Assembly: GCF_001434935.1 (NCBI RefSeq)
Contig: NZ_AZEG01000003.1
Span: 98,477-162,476, forward strand
DNA from: Liquorilactobacillus uvarum DSM 19971
GTDB lineage: Bacteria > Bacillota > Bacilli > Lactobacillales > Lactobacillaceae
Direction of reading: 5' to 3'
DNA: 64,000 nucleotides
This document shows positions 10,601-18,192 of the stretch, piece by piece (position 1 is the stretch's first letter; each line of letters starts with the position of its first letter). Both the position numbers and the translations under genes were made by a program. Under the pieces are notes generated by a model. That model was not told the origin of the DNA and ran no database searches. It worked only from the letters and a program-made list of their open reading frames with translations.

Positions 10601-11194
10601 AACGTCAATCTTGGTTCAATTGACGAATATGAACGTGTAAATAAACGTTATGAATTCTTATCGACGCAACAGGAAGATTTAATGCTTGCAAAAGAACAGT
10701 TACAAAAGAGTATGTTTGAATTAGATAATGAAGTTAAAAAACGATTTGATAAGACATTTAAAGAAGTTGCAGCTGAATTTAGTCATATTTTTCCGCAGAT
10801 TTTTGGTGGAGGCAGAGCAACCCTAAAATTAACAGTTCCCGATGATTTATTAACAACAGGAATTGAAATAATGGCTCAGCCGCAAGGAAAAAGCTTGCAA
10901 CAACTTTCATTGCTCTCAGGTGGTGAACGGGCTCTGACTGCAATAACACTTTTATTTGCGATTTTAAGGGTAAAACCTGTTCCCTTTGCGATTCTTGACG
11001 AAGCTGAAGCTGCTTTGGACGATGCCAATGTTGAACGTTATTCTCGTTATTTACACAATTTTCATGAGCAGACACAATTTATTGTTATCACACATCGTAA
11101 GGGAACGATGGAACATTCTGATGTTCTTTATGGTATTACAATGCAAGAATCTGGTGTTTCGAACACAGTTTCAGTATCTTTAGAGAATGTTTAG
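7649..11194 (+). CDS. smc: Chromosome segregation/condensation protein SMC
   Basis: 1181 residues, full length. Walker A GPNGSGKSN is near residue 33. Two long coiled coils (about 170-500 and 680-1000), rich in K, E and Q, flank the hinge (about 510-670, GPVVEIFDVPAEFAHAIE). The ABC signature LSGGERALT is near 1090 and Walker B FAILDEAEAALDD near 1113. SMC with ScpA/ScpB loads on DNA near parS sites and extrudes loops to compact and separate chromosomes. Preceded by AAGGAG 12 bases before the ATG. No truncation or frameshift seen. Confidence 0.98.
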   Translation: MKLKSLVINGFKSFADRTEIVFQPGMTAIVGPNGSGKSNIIEAIRWALGEQSVKSLRGEKMPDVIFAGSNDRAALNRAEVLITFDNHDHYLNMQSDEVTIGRKIYRDGNSEFLINGQQVRLKDVVNLFMDTGLGRESFSIISQGRVETIFNSKPQERRLIIEEVAGVSKYKKEKQKAEFELAETKDHLERVADIIAELKKQREPLKEQSSIARDYLAQKKEFDRYDINRLVLEIKSSKSDCSKSENELEKLNEEINMRKTKVQKQQRVVNNLHTQEQHLNKKIDQIQGKLVEITKESERLSGQKNMSQQEHHFQETRYKELVQQKAENQATLASIKNKKNELITEIEDIKKNLKLWQMKIADLTKKTTADETEFEKSIEDLRATIIEKMQVQTTLRNKTVYLEKEEKKRTSTKKLVNQKITIIQQKISKLEDNYRKTNTDLKQLQDDISNVSKKIEQHQDQLDEDRKKIDIQKQQWYKALEILQKARAQYESLKNITANYAGYYLGVKEVLKARDRLSGIVGPVVEIFDVPAEFAHAIETVLGGQLQNVVVTDEQAAKRAISFLTKNKLGRVTFLPRTTVRRHFIGASQRKTLTSIAGVIGIASQIVKCNNEEDLPILDYLLGITVIVEKMDDAIQVQRALGHSVRIVTLAGNIINLGGSMTGGSSKQQRTGLLEQKQRVTQLAENIATMQEKMSTLEVKGANLQKQREDNEALLITENKEIKEKQKQFQSLKNELTIIQNDLKYQKEQLELHQTEFENSKFESQNFTTDQNTLKKDLDKVSQELKKMRQDYDEQKKGLTDLTQLHKQNEAYLREAQQKYAVIKERAHAKEVQLDEIDTQIEQLQQLNAKAQKMLSEIKKEQSIRQLKSSDIISKVEAYAVERDSAKHELEKKQRQREEMHKQAVTAESDLERLNELQEVVFDEKRRQSVKLSRLNTLLDHSLSALSDNYHLTYEKAAVGDVDGNLEQVQHKLKLLKLGISELGNVNLGSIDEYERVNKRYEFLSTQQEDLMLAKEQLQKSMFELDNEVKKRFDKTFKEVAAEFSHIFPQIFGGGRATLKLTVPDDLLTTGIEIMAQPQGKSLQQLSLLSGGERALTAITLLFAILRVKPVPFAILDEAEAALDDANVERYSRYLHNFHEQTQFIVITHRKGTMEHSDVLYGITMQESGVSNTVSVSLENV

Positions 11195-11247
11195 TAATAC
11201 ATGCTCAAAACAAGTCATAGAACAACTTACTTTAAGGAGGACCAAAG

Positions 11248-12255
11248 ATGGGCTTTTTTGATAAATTAAAACGTGCTTTTAATGGTGAAAAAAAAGAGCA
11301 GCAGAGTGAAGATTCGGAAAAGTATAATAAAGGACTTGAAAAATCTCGTAAGACTTTTGGTGAAAAACTTAATGAGCTTTTTGCAAACTTTAGAACGGTT
11401 GACGAAGATTTTTTTGATGATCTAGAGGAGACCTTGATCGAAGCTGATGTTGGATTCGATACAGCTGTTAAAATCAGCGATGAACTAAAGCAAGAAGTTA
11501 AATTAAAAAACGTAAAATCAAAATCTGAGGTTTCACAAACAATTATTGAGAAGCTGGTCAACTTATATGAAGTAGAGGGTGAAAATGAAGATAAAGAGCT
11601 TCATTTTTCTGAAAAAGGATTAACGGTATTTCTTTTTGTTGGTGTTAATGGAGTTGGAAAAACGACCACAATAGGTAAATTAGCGCATCGATACAGGCAA
11701 GAAGGCAAAAAAGTGATGCTAGCTGCCGGTGATACTTTTCGCGCAGGTGCGACAGAGCAGCTTGTTGAGTGGGGTCGACGTGTTGATGTTACAGTTGTTC
11801 GAGGACCTGAGAAAAGTGATCCAGCTTCTGTAGTGTTTGATGCAATAAAAAAAGCTAAGGAAGACAGTTATGATGTCTTACTTGTTGATACAGCTGGTCG
11901 GTTACAGAACAAAGTAAATTTAATGAATGAATTAGCTAAAATATCGCGTATTATTACACGTGAAATTCCAGATGCACCCCAAGAGATTCTTTTGACCCTT
12001 GATGCGACGACAGGACAAAATGCATTGACACAAGCTAAACAGTTTAGAGATGTGACACAGGTCACTGGAATAGTTTTAACAAAGCTGGATGGAACAGCTC
12101 GTGGGGGGATTGTGTTAGCCATCCGTAACGAATTGCATTTACCAGTCAAATTGGTTGGTCTGGGTGAACAAATGGATGACCTGCGTGATTTTAAACCTGA
12201 AGAGTTTGTCTTAGGTTTATTTGAAGGACTACTTGATGAAAAAAAGGAAGATTGA
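11248..12255 (+). CDS. ftsY: Signal recognition particle receptor FtsY
   Basis: 335 residues. A short charged N-terminal A region is followed by the N domain and the G domain with GVNGVGKTTTIGKLA (about 131), DTFRAGATEQL, the DTAGR box and TKLDGTARGG. FtsY is the membrane-peripheral GTPase that docks SRP-ribosome complexes at SecYEG. AAGGAGG lies 8 bases before the ATG. Its partner Ffh is encoded two genes downstream, with YlxM between. Confidence 0.98.
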   Translation: MGFFDKLKRAFNGEKKEQQSEDSEKYNKGLEKSRKTFGEKLNELFANFRTVDEDFFDDLEETLIEADVGFDTAVKISDELKQEVKLKNVKSKSEVSQTIIEKLVNLYEVEGENEDKELHFSEKGLTVFLFVGVNGVGKTTTIGKLAHRYRQEGKKVMLAAGDTFRAGATEQLVEWGRRVDVTVVRGPEKSDPASVVFDAIKKAKEDSYDVLLVDTAGRLQNKVNLMNELAKISRIITREIPDAPQEILLTLDATTGQNALTQAKQFRDVTQVTGIVLTKLDGTARGGIVLAIRNELHLPVKLVGLGEQMDDLRDFKPEEFVLGLFEGLLDEKKED

Positions 12256-12278
12256 TCAATAAATGGGTGTGAATAAAA

Positions 12279-12617
12279 ATGGCGATCGAGAAAACGAATC
12301 GAATAAATGCACTTTTTGAGTTTTACGAACCATTATTAACGGAAAAACAAGTACTATATATCGCACTTTATTACCGAGATGATTATTCTTTGGGCGAAAT
12401 TGCTGAAAACTATCATGTTTCAAGACAAGCTGTTTATGATAATATAAAGAGGACCGAGAAGATTCTTGAGACTTATGAGACAAAGTTGCAATTGTTGCGG
12501 CGCTTTCAGTTACAAAACAGCAAAATTGATGAACTTATAAGCTATGCTCAGAAAAAATATCCTAGTGACAAGGCATTGCTGAATTTAACGAAACAGTTAG
12601 AAGACTTAGAAGAATGA
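12279..12617 (+). CDS. ylxM: YlxM family DNA-binding protein, SRP-associated
   Basis: 112 residues, with a helix-turn-helix resembling sigma-70 region 4 ([30 protein letters not shown]). YlxM/p13 proteins are always encoded beside ffh and, from work on streptococcal homologues, bind SRP components and modulate their GTPase cycle. The ribosome site is weak (GGTGTG), so translation may depend on coupling to ftsY, whose stop is 23 bases upstream. Confidence 0.93.
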   Translation: MAIEKTNRINALFEFYEPLLTEKQVLYIALYYRDDYSLGEIAENYHVSRQAVYDNIKRTEKILETYETKLQLLRRFQLQNSKIDELISYAQKKYPSDKALLNLTKQLEDLEE

Positions 12618-12633
12618 AAGTTGGTGGCTAAAG

Positions 12634-14067
12634 TTGGCATTTGAAGGTTTAACCGAGCGATTACAAAATGCAATTAGCAAATTAAAACGTAAGGGAAAAG
12701 TTAGTGAATCTGATGTAAAAGAGGTTATGCGGGAGATACGATTAGCGTTACTTGAAGCTGATGTTAATTTCCAAGTTGTTAAAGACTTTGTTAAGAAAGT
12801 CAGAAAGAGAGCTGTTGGTTCAGAAGTTCTAGAGAGCTTGACTCCTGCACAACAGATCGTCAAAATTGTTAATGATGAATTAACTAAGGTCATGGGGTCA
12901 GAAGTTTCGACACTTAATCAAGCACCTAAGATCCCAACCATTATTATGATGGTTGGACTCCAAGGAGCCGGAAAGACGACGACTGCAGGAAAACTTGCTC
13001 TAAAATTAAGAAAAGAGCAGAATGCACGTCCTTTGTTAATAGCTGGAGATATATATCGACCAGCTGCTATTGATCAGTTGAAAATACTTGGAGAAAATAT
13101 CGAGGTTCCGGTTTTTTCGTTAGGAACAGATGTTTCACCGGTTGAGATTGTACGTCAAGGTCTTGAGCTTGCGAAGGAAAAGAAGAATGATTATGTAATC
13201 ATCGATACAGCTGGTCGTTTACAAATCGATGAAAAACTGATGAATGAGTTGGCAGAAATAAAGGAGCTCGCAGGACCGAACGAAATTTTATTGACCGTTG
13301 ATGCAATGACAGGTCAAAATGCAGTTGATGTGGCTAGAGGATTTAATGAGCAGCTTGACGTCACTGGGGTCGTTTTGACGAAACTTGATGGTGATACGCG
13401 TGGCGGTGCAGCATTGTCTATTCGCGCAGTGACTGGAAAACCAATTAAGTTTATTGGACAAGGCGAAAAAATGACGGATTTGGATCTTTTTTATCCAGAT
13501 CGTATGGCTTCACGTATTCTTGGGATGGGAGACATGTTGACCCTCATTGAAAAAGCTCAGCAGGACTTCGATGAGCAGAAAGCCCTTGAAGTGCAGTCAA
13601 AAATGCGTGAAAATAGCTTTGATTTCAATGATTTTATTGATCAGATGGAACAACTGCAAAAAATGGGGCCAATGGAAGATGTTATCAAGATGATTCCGGG
13701 TATGGCTAACAATCCGGCTCTGAAGAACGTTAAAGTGGATCCCAAAGATATTGAGCACACCAAGGCTGTTGTGTACTCAATGACATCAAAAGAGCGTGAA
13801 GACCCTGATTTGTTGAATCCTAGCCGACGCAGAAGGATAGCGGCTGGTTCGGGGCGCCCGATTCAGGAAGTTAACCGGATGATCAAACAATTTAATCAAA
13901 TGAAAAAAATGATGAGTAAAGTCTCAAAGGGAAATTTTTCAGGAATGGAAGGAATGTTTGGAAAGGGTGTTTCTGGAAAATTGGCCAAAATGTCAATGAA
14001 TTCAATGGCGCGTAAAAGCAAAAAGAGAAAACTAAAAAGATTAAGAAGTAAACGAAAGCGTAAATAA
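12634..14067 (+). CDS. ffh: Signal recognition particle protein Ffh
   Basis: 477 residues: N domain, then the G domain with GLQGAGKTTTAGKLA (about 108), DIYRPAAIDQL, DTAGRLQ and TKLDGDTRGG, then a methionine-rich M domain (about 300-450) that binds 4.5S RNA and signal peptides, and a strongly basic tail. Ffh binds signal sequences as they leave the ribosome and brings them to FtsY. The start is TTG, behind a weak GGTGG site, 16 bases after the ylxM stop, which suggests coupling. Confidence 0.98.
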   Translation: MAFEGLTERLQNAISKLKRKGKVSESDVKEVMREIRLALLEADVNFQVVKDFVKKVRKRAVGSEVLESLTPAQQIVKIVNDELTKVMGSEVSTLNQAPKIPTIIMMVGLQGAGKTTTAGKLALKLRKEQNARPLLIAGDIYRPAAIDQLKILGENIEVPVFSLGTDVSPVEIVRQGLELAKEKKNDYVIIDTAGRLQIDEKLMNELAEIKELAGPNEILLTVDAMTGQNAVDVARGFNEQLDVTGVVLTKLDGDTRGGAALSIRAVTGKPIKFIGQGEKMTDLDLFYPDRMASRILGMGDMLTLIEKAQQDFDEQKALEVQSKMRENSFDFNDFIDQMEQLQKMGPMEDVIKMIPGMANNPALKNVKVDPKDIEHTKAVVYSMTSKEREDPDLLNPSRRRRIAAGSGRPIQEVNRMIKQFNQMKKMMSKVSKGNFSGMEGMFGKGVSGKLAKMSMNSMARKSKKRKLKRLRSKRKRK

Positions 14068-14122
14068 TAGCGCCGAATATGGGTTGAAAAAGCTTTTTTT
14101 TGTATCTGTCAAGAAATAATGC

Positions 14123-14151
14123 TTTACACCAGCTCGAATTACTGGTATATT
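14123..14151 (+). promoter_or_regulatory. Promoter of rpsP-khpA-rimM-trmD
   Basis: TTTACA, 17 bp, TATATT, 36 bp before the rpsP start. Confidence 0.6.
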
Positions 14152-14186
14152 ATTTATCGTTAAGAAGATATTAGGAGGTGTATTCA

Positions 14187-14462
14187 ATGTCAGTTAAAAT
14201 CCGTTTGAAACGCATGGGTTCTAAGAAACGTCCGTTCTACCGAATCGTTGTTGCAGATTCACGTTCACCACGTGATGGTCGATTTATTGAAAATGTCGGC
14301 ACATACAACCCATTAACAGAACCTGAGAAAGTAACTCTTGAAGAAGAAAGTATTTTAAACTGGTTGGGAAATGGTGCTCAACCTTCAGATACTGTGCGCA
14401 ATATTCTTGCAAAAGAAGGAATCATGAAGAAATTTCATGAGGCTAAGTTCTCTAAGAAATAA
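14187..14462 (+). CDS. rpsP: 30S ribosomal protein S16
   Basis: 91 residues beginning [31 protein letters not shown], the diagnostic S16 N-terminus. It stabilises the 5' domain of 16S rRNA during 30S assembly. The start is ATG 14187, 7 bases after AGGAGG; an in-frame GTG three codons earlier overlaps the ribosome site. Head of the conserved rpsP-khpA-rimM-trmD-rplS run. Confidence 0.97.
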   Translation: MSVKIRLKRMGSKKRPFYRIVVADSRSPRDGRFIENVGTYNPLTEPEKVTLEEESILNWLGNGAQPSDTVRNILAKEGIMKKFHEAKFSKK

Positions 14463-14473
14463 GGTTGAGTAAA

Positions 14474-14722
14474 ATGACAGAAGCAGATGCGAAACAATTA
14501 ATCGTAACGATTGTTAAACCACTAGTTGCTGAGCCTGACAAGATTGATTTGCAGCTTGTCAAGGAAGGTCATTTTGTTAATTTTAATTTAAAAGTCGCTC
14601 CCAGTGATACTGGACGTGTGATTGGAAAACATGGTCGGATAGTGCAAGCGATTCGAACTGTTGTGTATAGTGTATGTAGAGACGATTCATATCGAATTCG
14701 TCTGAATATCATAAATGATTAA
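14474..14722 (+). CDS. khpA: KH-domain RNA-binding protein KhpA (YlqC)
   Basis: 82 residues with one KH domain whose GxxG loop reads GKHGRIVQAIRTVVY. In streptococci and lactobacilli KhpA dimerises and pairs with KhpB/EloR to bind many transcripts and influence cell elongation. The ATG is chosen because AAGG, overlapping the rpsP stop, lies 9 bases upstream; the in-frame TTG three codons earlier is too close. Followed by a modest hairpin before rimM. Confidence 0.93.
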   Translation: MTEADAKQLIVTIVKPLVAEPDKIDLQLVKEGHFVNFNLKVAPSDTGRVIGKHGRIVQAIRTVVYSVCRDDSYRIRLNIIND

Positions 14723-14724
14723 TG

Positions 14725-14772
14725 AAAACCTCCTGATGAAGCAGTAATGTTTTGTTTAGAGGTTTTCTTTTT
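14725..14772 (+). terminator. Possible attenuating hairpin between khpA and rimM
   Basis: AAAACCTC and GAGGTTTT can pair around a 26-nt loop, followed by CTTTTTAAT. The loop is long and the stem short, so it is probably a partial terminator within the operon rather than a full stop. Confidence 0.4.
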
Positions 14773-14789
14773 AATAGGAAGGAGAAAAG

Positions 14790-15305
14790 ATGGAGTACTA
14801 TGAAGTCGGACGTATTGTGAATACCCATGGTATTCAAGGCGAAGTCAAAGTTGCTGTCACAACAGATTTTGCAGATGAAAGATTCCAAAAAGGAAAAACA
14901 CTTTATATTCTTCAAGACGAGGGGAAAAAAGTAGTCAATTTAACAATAAAAAAAGTTCGAAAATTCAAGCAATTTCAACTTTTAGTTTTTGAAGGAATGG
15001 AAGACATCAATTTAATGGAAAAATATAAAAATAGTAAATTGATGATATCTGAACAAGATCAAGAACCTCTTTCAGATGGAAGTTATTATCATCATCAGAT
15101 AGTTGGATTGCATGTCATTGATGAAACTGAGAAACCACTTGGAACGATAAAAGAAATTCTAAGTTTGGGTGCAAATGATGTTTGGGTAGTAGAGCGAGAA
15201 AATAATAAGGACCTCCTTTTACCAGCTATTAAAGATGTTATTAAAGAAGTAAATGTTGAGGCAGGTACAGTCCGCGTCAAGCTTTTGGATGGGTTGGATG
15301 ACTGA
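14790..15305 (+). CDS. rimM: 16S rRNA processing protein RimM
   Basis: 171 residues, beginning [21 protein letters not shown], the RimM N-domain motif, with the C-terminal PRC-barrel segment [17 protein letters not shown]...[13 protein letters not shown]. RimM assists assembly of the 30S head around S19. AAGGAGA lies about 8 bases upstream. Its stop overlaps the trmD start (TGATG), indicating translational coupling. Confidence 0.96.
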   Translation: MEYYEVGRIVNTHGIQGEVKVAVTTDFADERFQKGKTLYILQDEGKKVVNLTIKKVRKFKQFQLLVFEGMEDINLMEKYKNSKLMISEQDQEPLSDGSYYHHQIVGLHVIDETEKPLGTIKEILSLGANDVWVVERENNKDLLLPAIKDVIKEVNVEAGTVRVKLLDGLDD

Positions 15306-16033
15306 TGAAAATTGATATTTTAAGTTTATTTCCAGAAATGTTCACAGGCCCACTCAATCAATCAATTGTAGGCAAAGCAATTGAGAATAAAATAGTAGAT
15401 GTAGATATCACTAATTATCGTGATTATACTCAGAATAGACAGCATCATGTTGATGATTATCCATATGGCGGCGGAGCAGGGATGCTTCTGCAAGTTCAGC
15501 CGCTGTTCGATGCTCTGGATGCGATTGAGGAGAAAAATCAAGGATTGGGAAGTGTTATTTTAGTTGATCCAGCTGGACGCAAATTTAATCAAAAAATTGC
15601 TAAAGAGCTTTCGATGAAAAAACATCTTACTTTTATTTGCGGTCATTATGAAGGGTATGATGACCGCATTAGGACGAGGGTGACTGATGAGATCTCTTTA
15701 GGTGACTATATCTTGACTGGTGGAGAATTGGCCGCAATGGTTATCATCGATGCAGCAGTTAGATTACTACCAGGGACACTGGGCAATAATGAATCAGCGC
15801 CTGGAGACTCATTTTCGGATGGTTTATTGGAGTATCCACAATATACACGTCCTTCCGAGTATCGTGGGCTTAAGGTGCCGGATATTCTATTAAGCGGTAA
15901 TCATCAAAAAATTGATGAATGGCGTCAGCGAGAATCTTTAAAACGAACACTTGAAAGACGACCGGATCTTGTGAAAAAAATTGAATTAAGCGATAAGCAG
16001 AAAAAATGGTTGCAAGATTTGAAAAAGATGTGA
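15305..16033 (+). CDS. trmD: tRNA (guanine-N1)-methyltransferase TrmD
   Basis: 242 residues of the SPOUT knot class: [13 protein letters not shown] start, the [14 protein letters not shown] loop and the knot with [11 protein letters not shown] and the [13 protein letters not shown] segment. It methylates G37 of tRNAs with S-adenosylmethionine, preventing frameshifts. It starts in the TGATG overlap with rimM. Confidence 0.97.
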   Translation: MKIDILSLFPEMFTGPLNQSIVGKAIENKIVDVDITNYRDYTQNRQHHVDDYPYGGGAGMLLQVQPLFDALDAIEEKNQGLGSVILVDPAGRKFNQKIAKELSMKKHLTFICGHYEGYDDRIRTRVTDEISLGDYILTGGELAAMVIIDAAVRLLPGTLGNNESAPGDSFSDGLLEYPQYTRPSEYRGLKVPDILLSGNHQKIDEWRQRESLKRTLERRPDLVKKIELSDKQKKWLQDLKKM

Positions 16034-16039
16034 CAAACC

Positions 16040-16068
16040 TTGAACCAAATCAAAGCCTATGGTAAACT
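16040..16068 (+). promoter_or_regulatory. Promoter of rplS
   Basis: TTGAAC, 17 bp, TAAACT with an upstream TGG making an extended -10. This implies a 5' leader of about 65 nt on rplS separate from trmD transcription. Confidence 0.5.
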
Positions 16069-16142
16069 TAAAACTGGCTTATGCCACAGTAACGATATTC
16101 CGCTGCGATCTGCTATGAATGTCGGTGAAAGGAAGAAAAAAA

Positions 16143-16493
16143 ATGAATCCATTGATCCAGAAGATTACAGAATCTCAATTGCGTAACGACATTCCTGATT
16201 TTAGAGCAGGAGATACTGTACGTGTGTATGCGCGAATTATTGAAGGTACACGTGAACGTATCCAGCTTTTTGAGGGTGTTGTTATAAAGCGTCGTGGTCA
16301 AGGCGTCAGCGAGACATATACTGTTCGTAAAATCAGTAATGGTGTTGGGGTTGAACGTACATTTCCAGTTCATACACCACGTGTTGAAAAAATTGAAGTT
16401 ATTCATCAGGGGCGTGTTCGTCGTGCTAAGTTGTACTACTTACGTGCATTGCATGGTAAAGCTGCTCGTATTCCTGAAAAACGTCGTAAATAA
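16143..16493 (+). CDS. rplS: 50S ribosomal protein L19
   Basis: 116 residues, [28 protein letters not shown]..., with the [17 protein letters not shown] and [13 protein letters not shown] signatures. L19 lies at the subunit interface. The start is the ATG 9 bases after AAAGGAAG; earlier in-frame ATG/GTG codons precede that site. Last gene of the rpsP run; ends with a terminator. Confidence 0.97.
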   Translation: MNPLIQKITESQLRNDIPDFRAGDTVRVYARIIEGTRERIQLFEGVVIKRRGQGVSETYTVRKISNGVGVERTFPVHTPRVEKIEVIHQGRVRRAKLYYLRALHGKAARIPEKRRK

Positions 16494-16510
16494 GAGTTTG
16501 AGAATATCGA

Positions 16511-16541
16511 AAAACCTTGCTGAAGCGAGGTTTTTTTATTG
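16511..16541 (+). terminator. rplS terminator
   Basis: AAAACCTTGC and GCGAGGTTTT pair around TGAA, followed by TTT. Confidence 0.88.
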
Positions 16542-16590
16542 CATGTTGTGGATATGAAAAGTTGCGGGTCCTTTGTTCAAAAGGATAATG

Positions 16591-16842
16591 TTCGAAATAT
16601 TAGGAAAACTATGGTATACTTATAATATATTAAGCGTTATTTAATTTATAGATCGGGTTTTTAATTTGTATGGATCTTTCATGATAGAGGCGCAGTCTGG
16701 GAACTGTAATGATTCCGTAGAGGTTGGGGCGGAATCGGTGGAAGCTAGAGTTTAGATTCGGTTCTTGTAATAAAGTTTTAAAGAAATTTGATGTAACTAA
16801 CTTGATTAGAGGGCACTGTACACACGCTGTATAGTGCCTTTG
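16591..16842 (+). ncRNA. Candidate structured RNA or cis-regulatory leader, unassigned
   Basis: A likely -10 (TATACT or TATAAT, 16614-16626) precedes about 215 nt of GC-richer, hairpin-rich sequence ending in a strong terminator at 16811-16842. Pairings visible are AGATC/GATCT (16650-16677), GAACTG/CGGTTC (16701-16706 with 16759-16764), and inside it GATTCCG/CGGAATC (16711-16717 with 16730-16736). A competing pairing GAATC/GATTC (16732-16736 with 16755-16759) uses the same bases. The 3' arm of the terminator could also pair with GGGAACTGTA at 16699-16708. These alternatives suggest a switching leader for the small gene that starts 58 bases later, but a free small RNA is equally possible. No known riboswitch class fits. 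The promoter bounds are approximate. Confidence 0.45.
16811..16842 (+). terminator. Terminator of the structured RNA candidate
   Basis: GGCACTGTACA and TGTATAGTGCC form an 11-bp stem with one G-U pair around CACGC, followed by TTTGT. The weak T tract leaves read-through possible. Confidence 0.75.
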
Positions 16843-16900
16843 TCCATTATTGCATCGCGTGTTTAATTTAGATAAACTTATTTAAAAGGGGGATATAGGA

Positions 16901-17203
16901 ATGGCTAAAGTCATAAAACCAATTACACTTTTAGTTAATGGAAAACAGGTGCAAGGTGTGTATAGAGGAACTGACAACGAAATGATAGATGAGTCACCCA
17001 ATGGTTCATATTACAGTGGAGAAGGGTCATTAATCATCATTTCTAATGAAAATCATCTAGAAATGGATAGCATAAAAAATATGGATGGTAGTACTTTGCT
17101 CAAAGAACCAAGCAAATTCACGCTGAGCAAGATTGATGTTAGAAACGCTTTTAAAATTGATAATGTTCTTTTTGATAGTATAAAGGACAACATTATTCAG
17201 TAA
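16901..17203 (+). CDS. Hypothetical protein, 100 residues
   Basis: MAKVIKPITLLVNGKQ... I do not recognise a family. There is no signal peptide or membrane segment; composition is polar, with several Asn and Asp, and a glycine-serine turn in the middle (NGSYYSGEGS). The mix of short beta-prone stretches suggests a small compact domain. A GGGGG-rich ribosome site precedes the ATG. It lies just after the RNA candidate and its terminator, so its expression may depend on read-through. It could be a lineage-specific gene or part of the accessory stretch shared with the ImmA/XRE module. Function not assigned. Confidence 0.65.
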   Translation: MAKVIKPITLLVNGKQVQGVYRGTDNEMIDESPNGSYYSGEGSLIIISNENHLEMDSIKNMDGSTLLKEPSKFTLSKIDVRNAFKIDNVLFDSIKDNIIQ

Positions 17204-17255
17204 TTAGATTGTTTTTTGTGGATTGCTATTTTTAACAACAAATTGGTTTTTGCTA

Positions 17256-17284
17256 TTTACATAGAATGAATATTATGGTATAAA
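17256..17284 (+). promoter_or_regulatory. Promoter of the tRNA-Asn gene
   Basis: TTTACA, 17 bp, TATAAA, about 18 bp before the mature tRNA 5' end. It suggests that the lone tRNA is transcribed on its own. Confidence 0.6.
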
Positions 17285-17301
17285 TTATATTGTTGTTAAA
17301 T

Positions 17302-17373
17302 TGCTCAGTAGTTCAGTGGTAGAATAATTGACTGTTAATCAAGAGGTCGTAGGTTCGAACCCTACCTGAGCAG
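17302..17373 (+). tRNA. tRNA-Asn (anticodon GTT)
   Basis: A 72-nt cloverleaf. The acceptor stem TGCTCAG/CTGAGCA is fully paired with discriminator G. The D arm GTTC/GAAT has a G-U closing pair. The anticodon loop CTGTTAA reads GTT. The T arm GTAGG-TTCGAAC-CCTAC is perfect. The anticodon stem ATTGA/TCAAG has an A-G mismatch at 27-43 and only one G-C pair, so it is weaker than usual. CCA is not encoded. It stands alone between accessory genes. It may be a functional extra copy or a decaying one. Confidence 0.85.
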
Positions 17374-17439
17374 TGATTAGTGTGACCAGTATCTTAACTT
17401 TTTTTGAGTTAGGAGTAATTATGTAAATGAGTTTTTAAG

Positions 17440-17473
17440 AACCCATCTTCTTCAACAGAAGGTGGGTTTTTAT
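17440..17473 (+). terminator. Terminator downstream of tRNA-Asn
   Basis: AACCCATCTTCT and AGAAGGTGGGTT form a 12-bp stem with one wobble around TCAAC, followed by TTTATT. Confidence 0.85.
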
Positions 17474-17498
17474 TGTTTAGGGAAAAATTAATTATTTG

Positions 17499-17807
17499 TT
17501 AGAATAGAATATTGTCAGTGAGTTTTTTAATAATATCACAATTGATATTGTTAAGAGCAACTTGAAACTCTTCTTCATTTTTGTTTAGATATTTTTTCGA
17601 TTCAGAATTTGGAGCAGTGATTTTTAATAATCCACCTTTGAGTGAAAAATCAAAGAAATAGTGGTTGATTGTACACTGTTTTGTTAATAGAACGATCTGT
17701 TTAAATGTACCATCAGCGTTATACTCCAATAGCATTCTGATATTTTCACCTTGATATTTGTATATTCTTATTCCTTTTAATGTAAAAAATTTTACTTTGA
17801 TGTGCAT
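17499..17807 (-). CDS. Hypothetical protein, 102 residues
   Basis: MHIKVKFFTLKGIRIYKYQGENIRMLLEYN... Not recognised. The predicted pattern is alternating beta strands in the first 65 residues and a helical C-terminus (EEEFQVALNNINCDIIKKLTDNI). No membrane segment, signal peptide or cysteine pair is visible. GGAGG lies 9 bases before the ATG, which supports a real gene. It is the most distal of three minus-strand genes with the ImmA and XRE genes, but 385 bases separate it from them, so cotranscription is doubtful. Confidence 0.6.
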   Translation of the reverse strand: MHIKVKFFTLKGIRIYKYQGENIRMLLEYNADGTFKQIVLLTKQCTINHYFFDFSLKGGLLKITAPNSESKKYLNKNEEEFQVALNNINCDIIKKLTDNILF

Positions 17808-18069
17808 GAAATTTACCTCCGATTATTAATTAATAGTTGTTTTCCCAAAAACAATATTACTCTAATAATCGACAGTATAGTAATTTCATTTAACTTAAAA
17901 TAATGAATGGTAATAGTTTTATCTTATATTGAGATGTATAAAAAAAGAAAGATAGGTTTTTTAAAATTCTTAAATTAAGTTATTTTTAATGAATATATAA
18001 AAAAATATTATTTTAAATTTTATCGTATAGGGTAAATGATATAAAAAGTAAAAACAGACTAGATAACAA

Positions 18070-18133
18070 AAACTCACTTATAAATAAGCTTCTGTTTTAT
18101 AAAAAGGTGGATTGGCTTATTTAAAATGAGTTT
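18070..18133. repeat. Interrupted inverted repeat in an AT-rich gap
   Basis: AAACTCA-ctta-TAAATAAGC faces GCTTATTTA-aaa-TGAGTTT across a 25-base spacer. The arms are 20 and 19 bases with a small asymmetric bulge. It lies in the 385-base gap between the hypothetical and ImmA-like genes; the rest of that gap is AT-rich with nothing recognisable. It has no T tract, so it is not a standard terminator. Confidence 0.5.
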
Positions 18134-18192
18134 ATAACATTTTCATGTACAATTTAGTTTTTTATTCCATGATTAAGAAGCGCAACTATCCA

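Noticed and set aside
16680..16780. Lysine riboswitch (starts like GATAGAGGCGC and the window has lysine-pathway genes)
   Set aside because: Only the first 11 bases resemble the P1 strand. The AGTA, GAAAGG and GCCGAAG core elements and the closing GAGAGCTATC strand are missing, and the next gene is not a lysine gene.
17391..17412. Third TAAC...GTTA operator near the tRNA
   Set aside because: The spacing between half-sites is 9 rather than 6 and it lies in a T-rich hairpin far from the divergent promoters.
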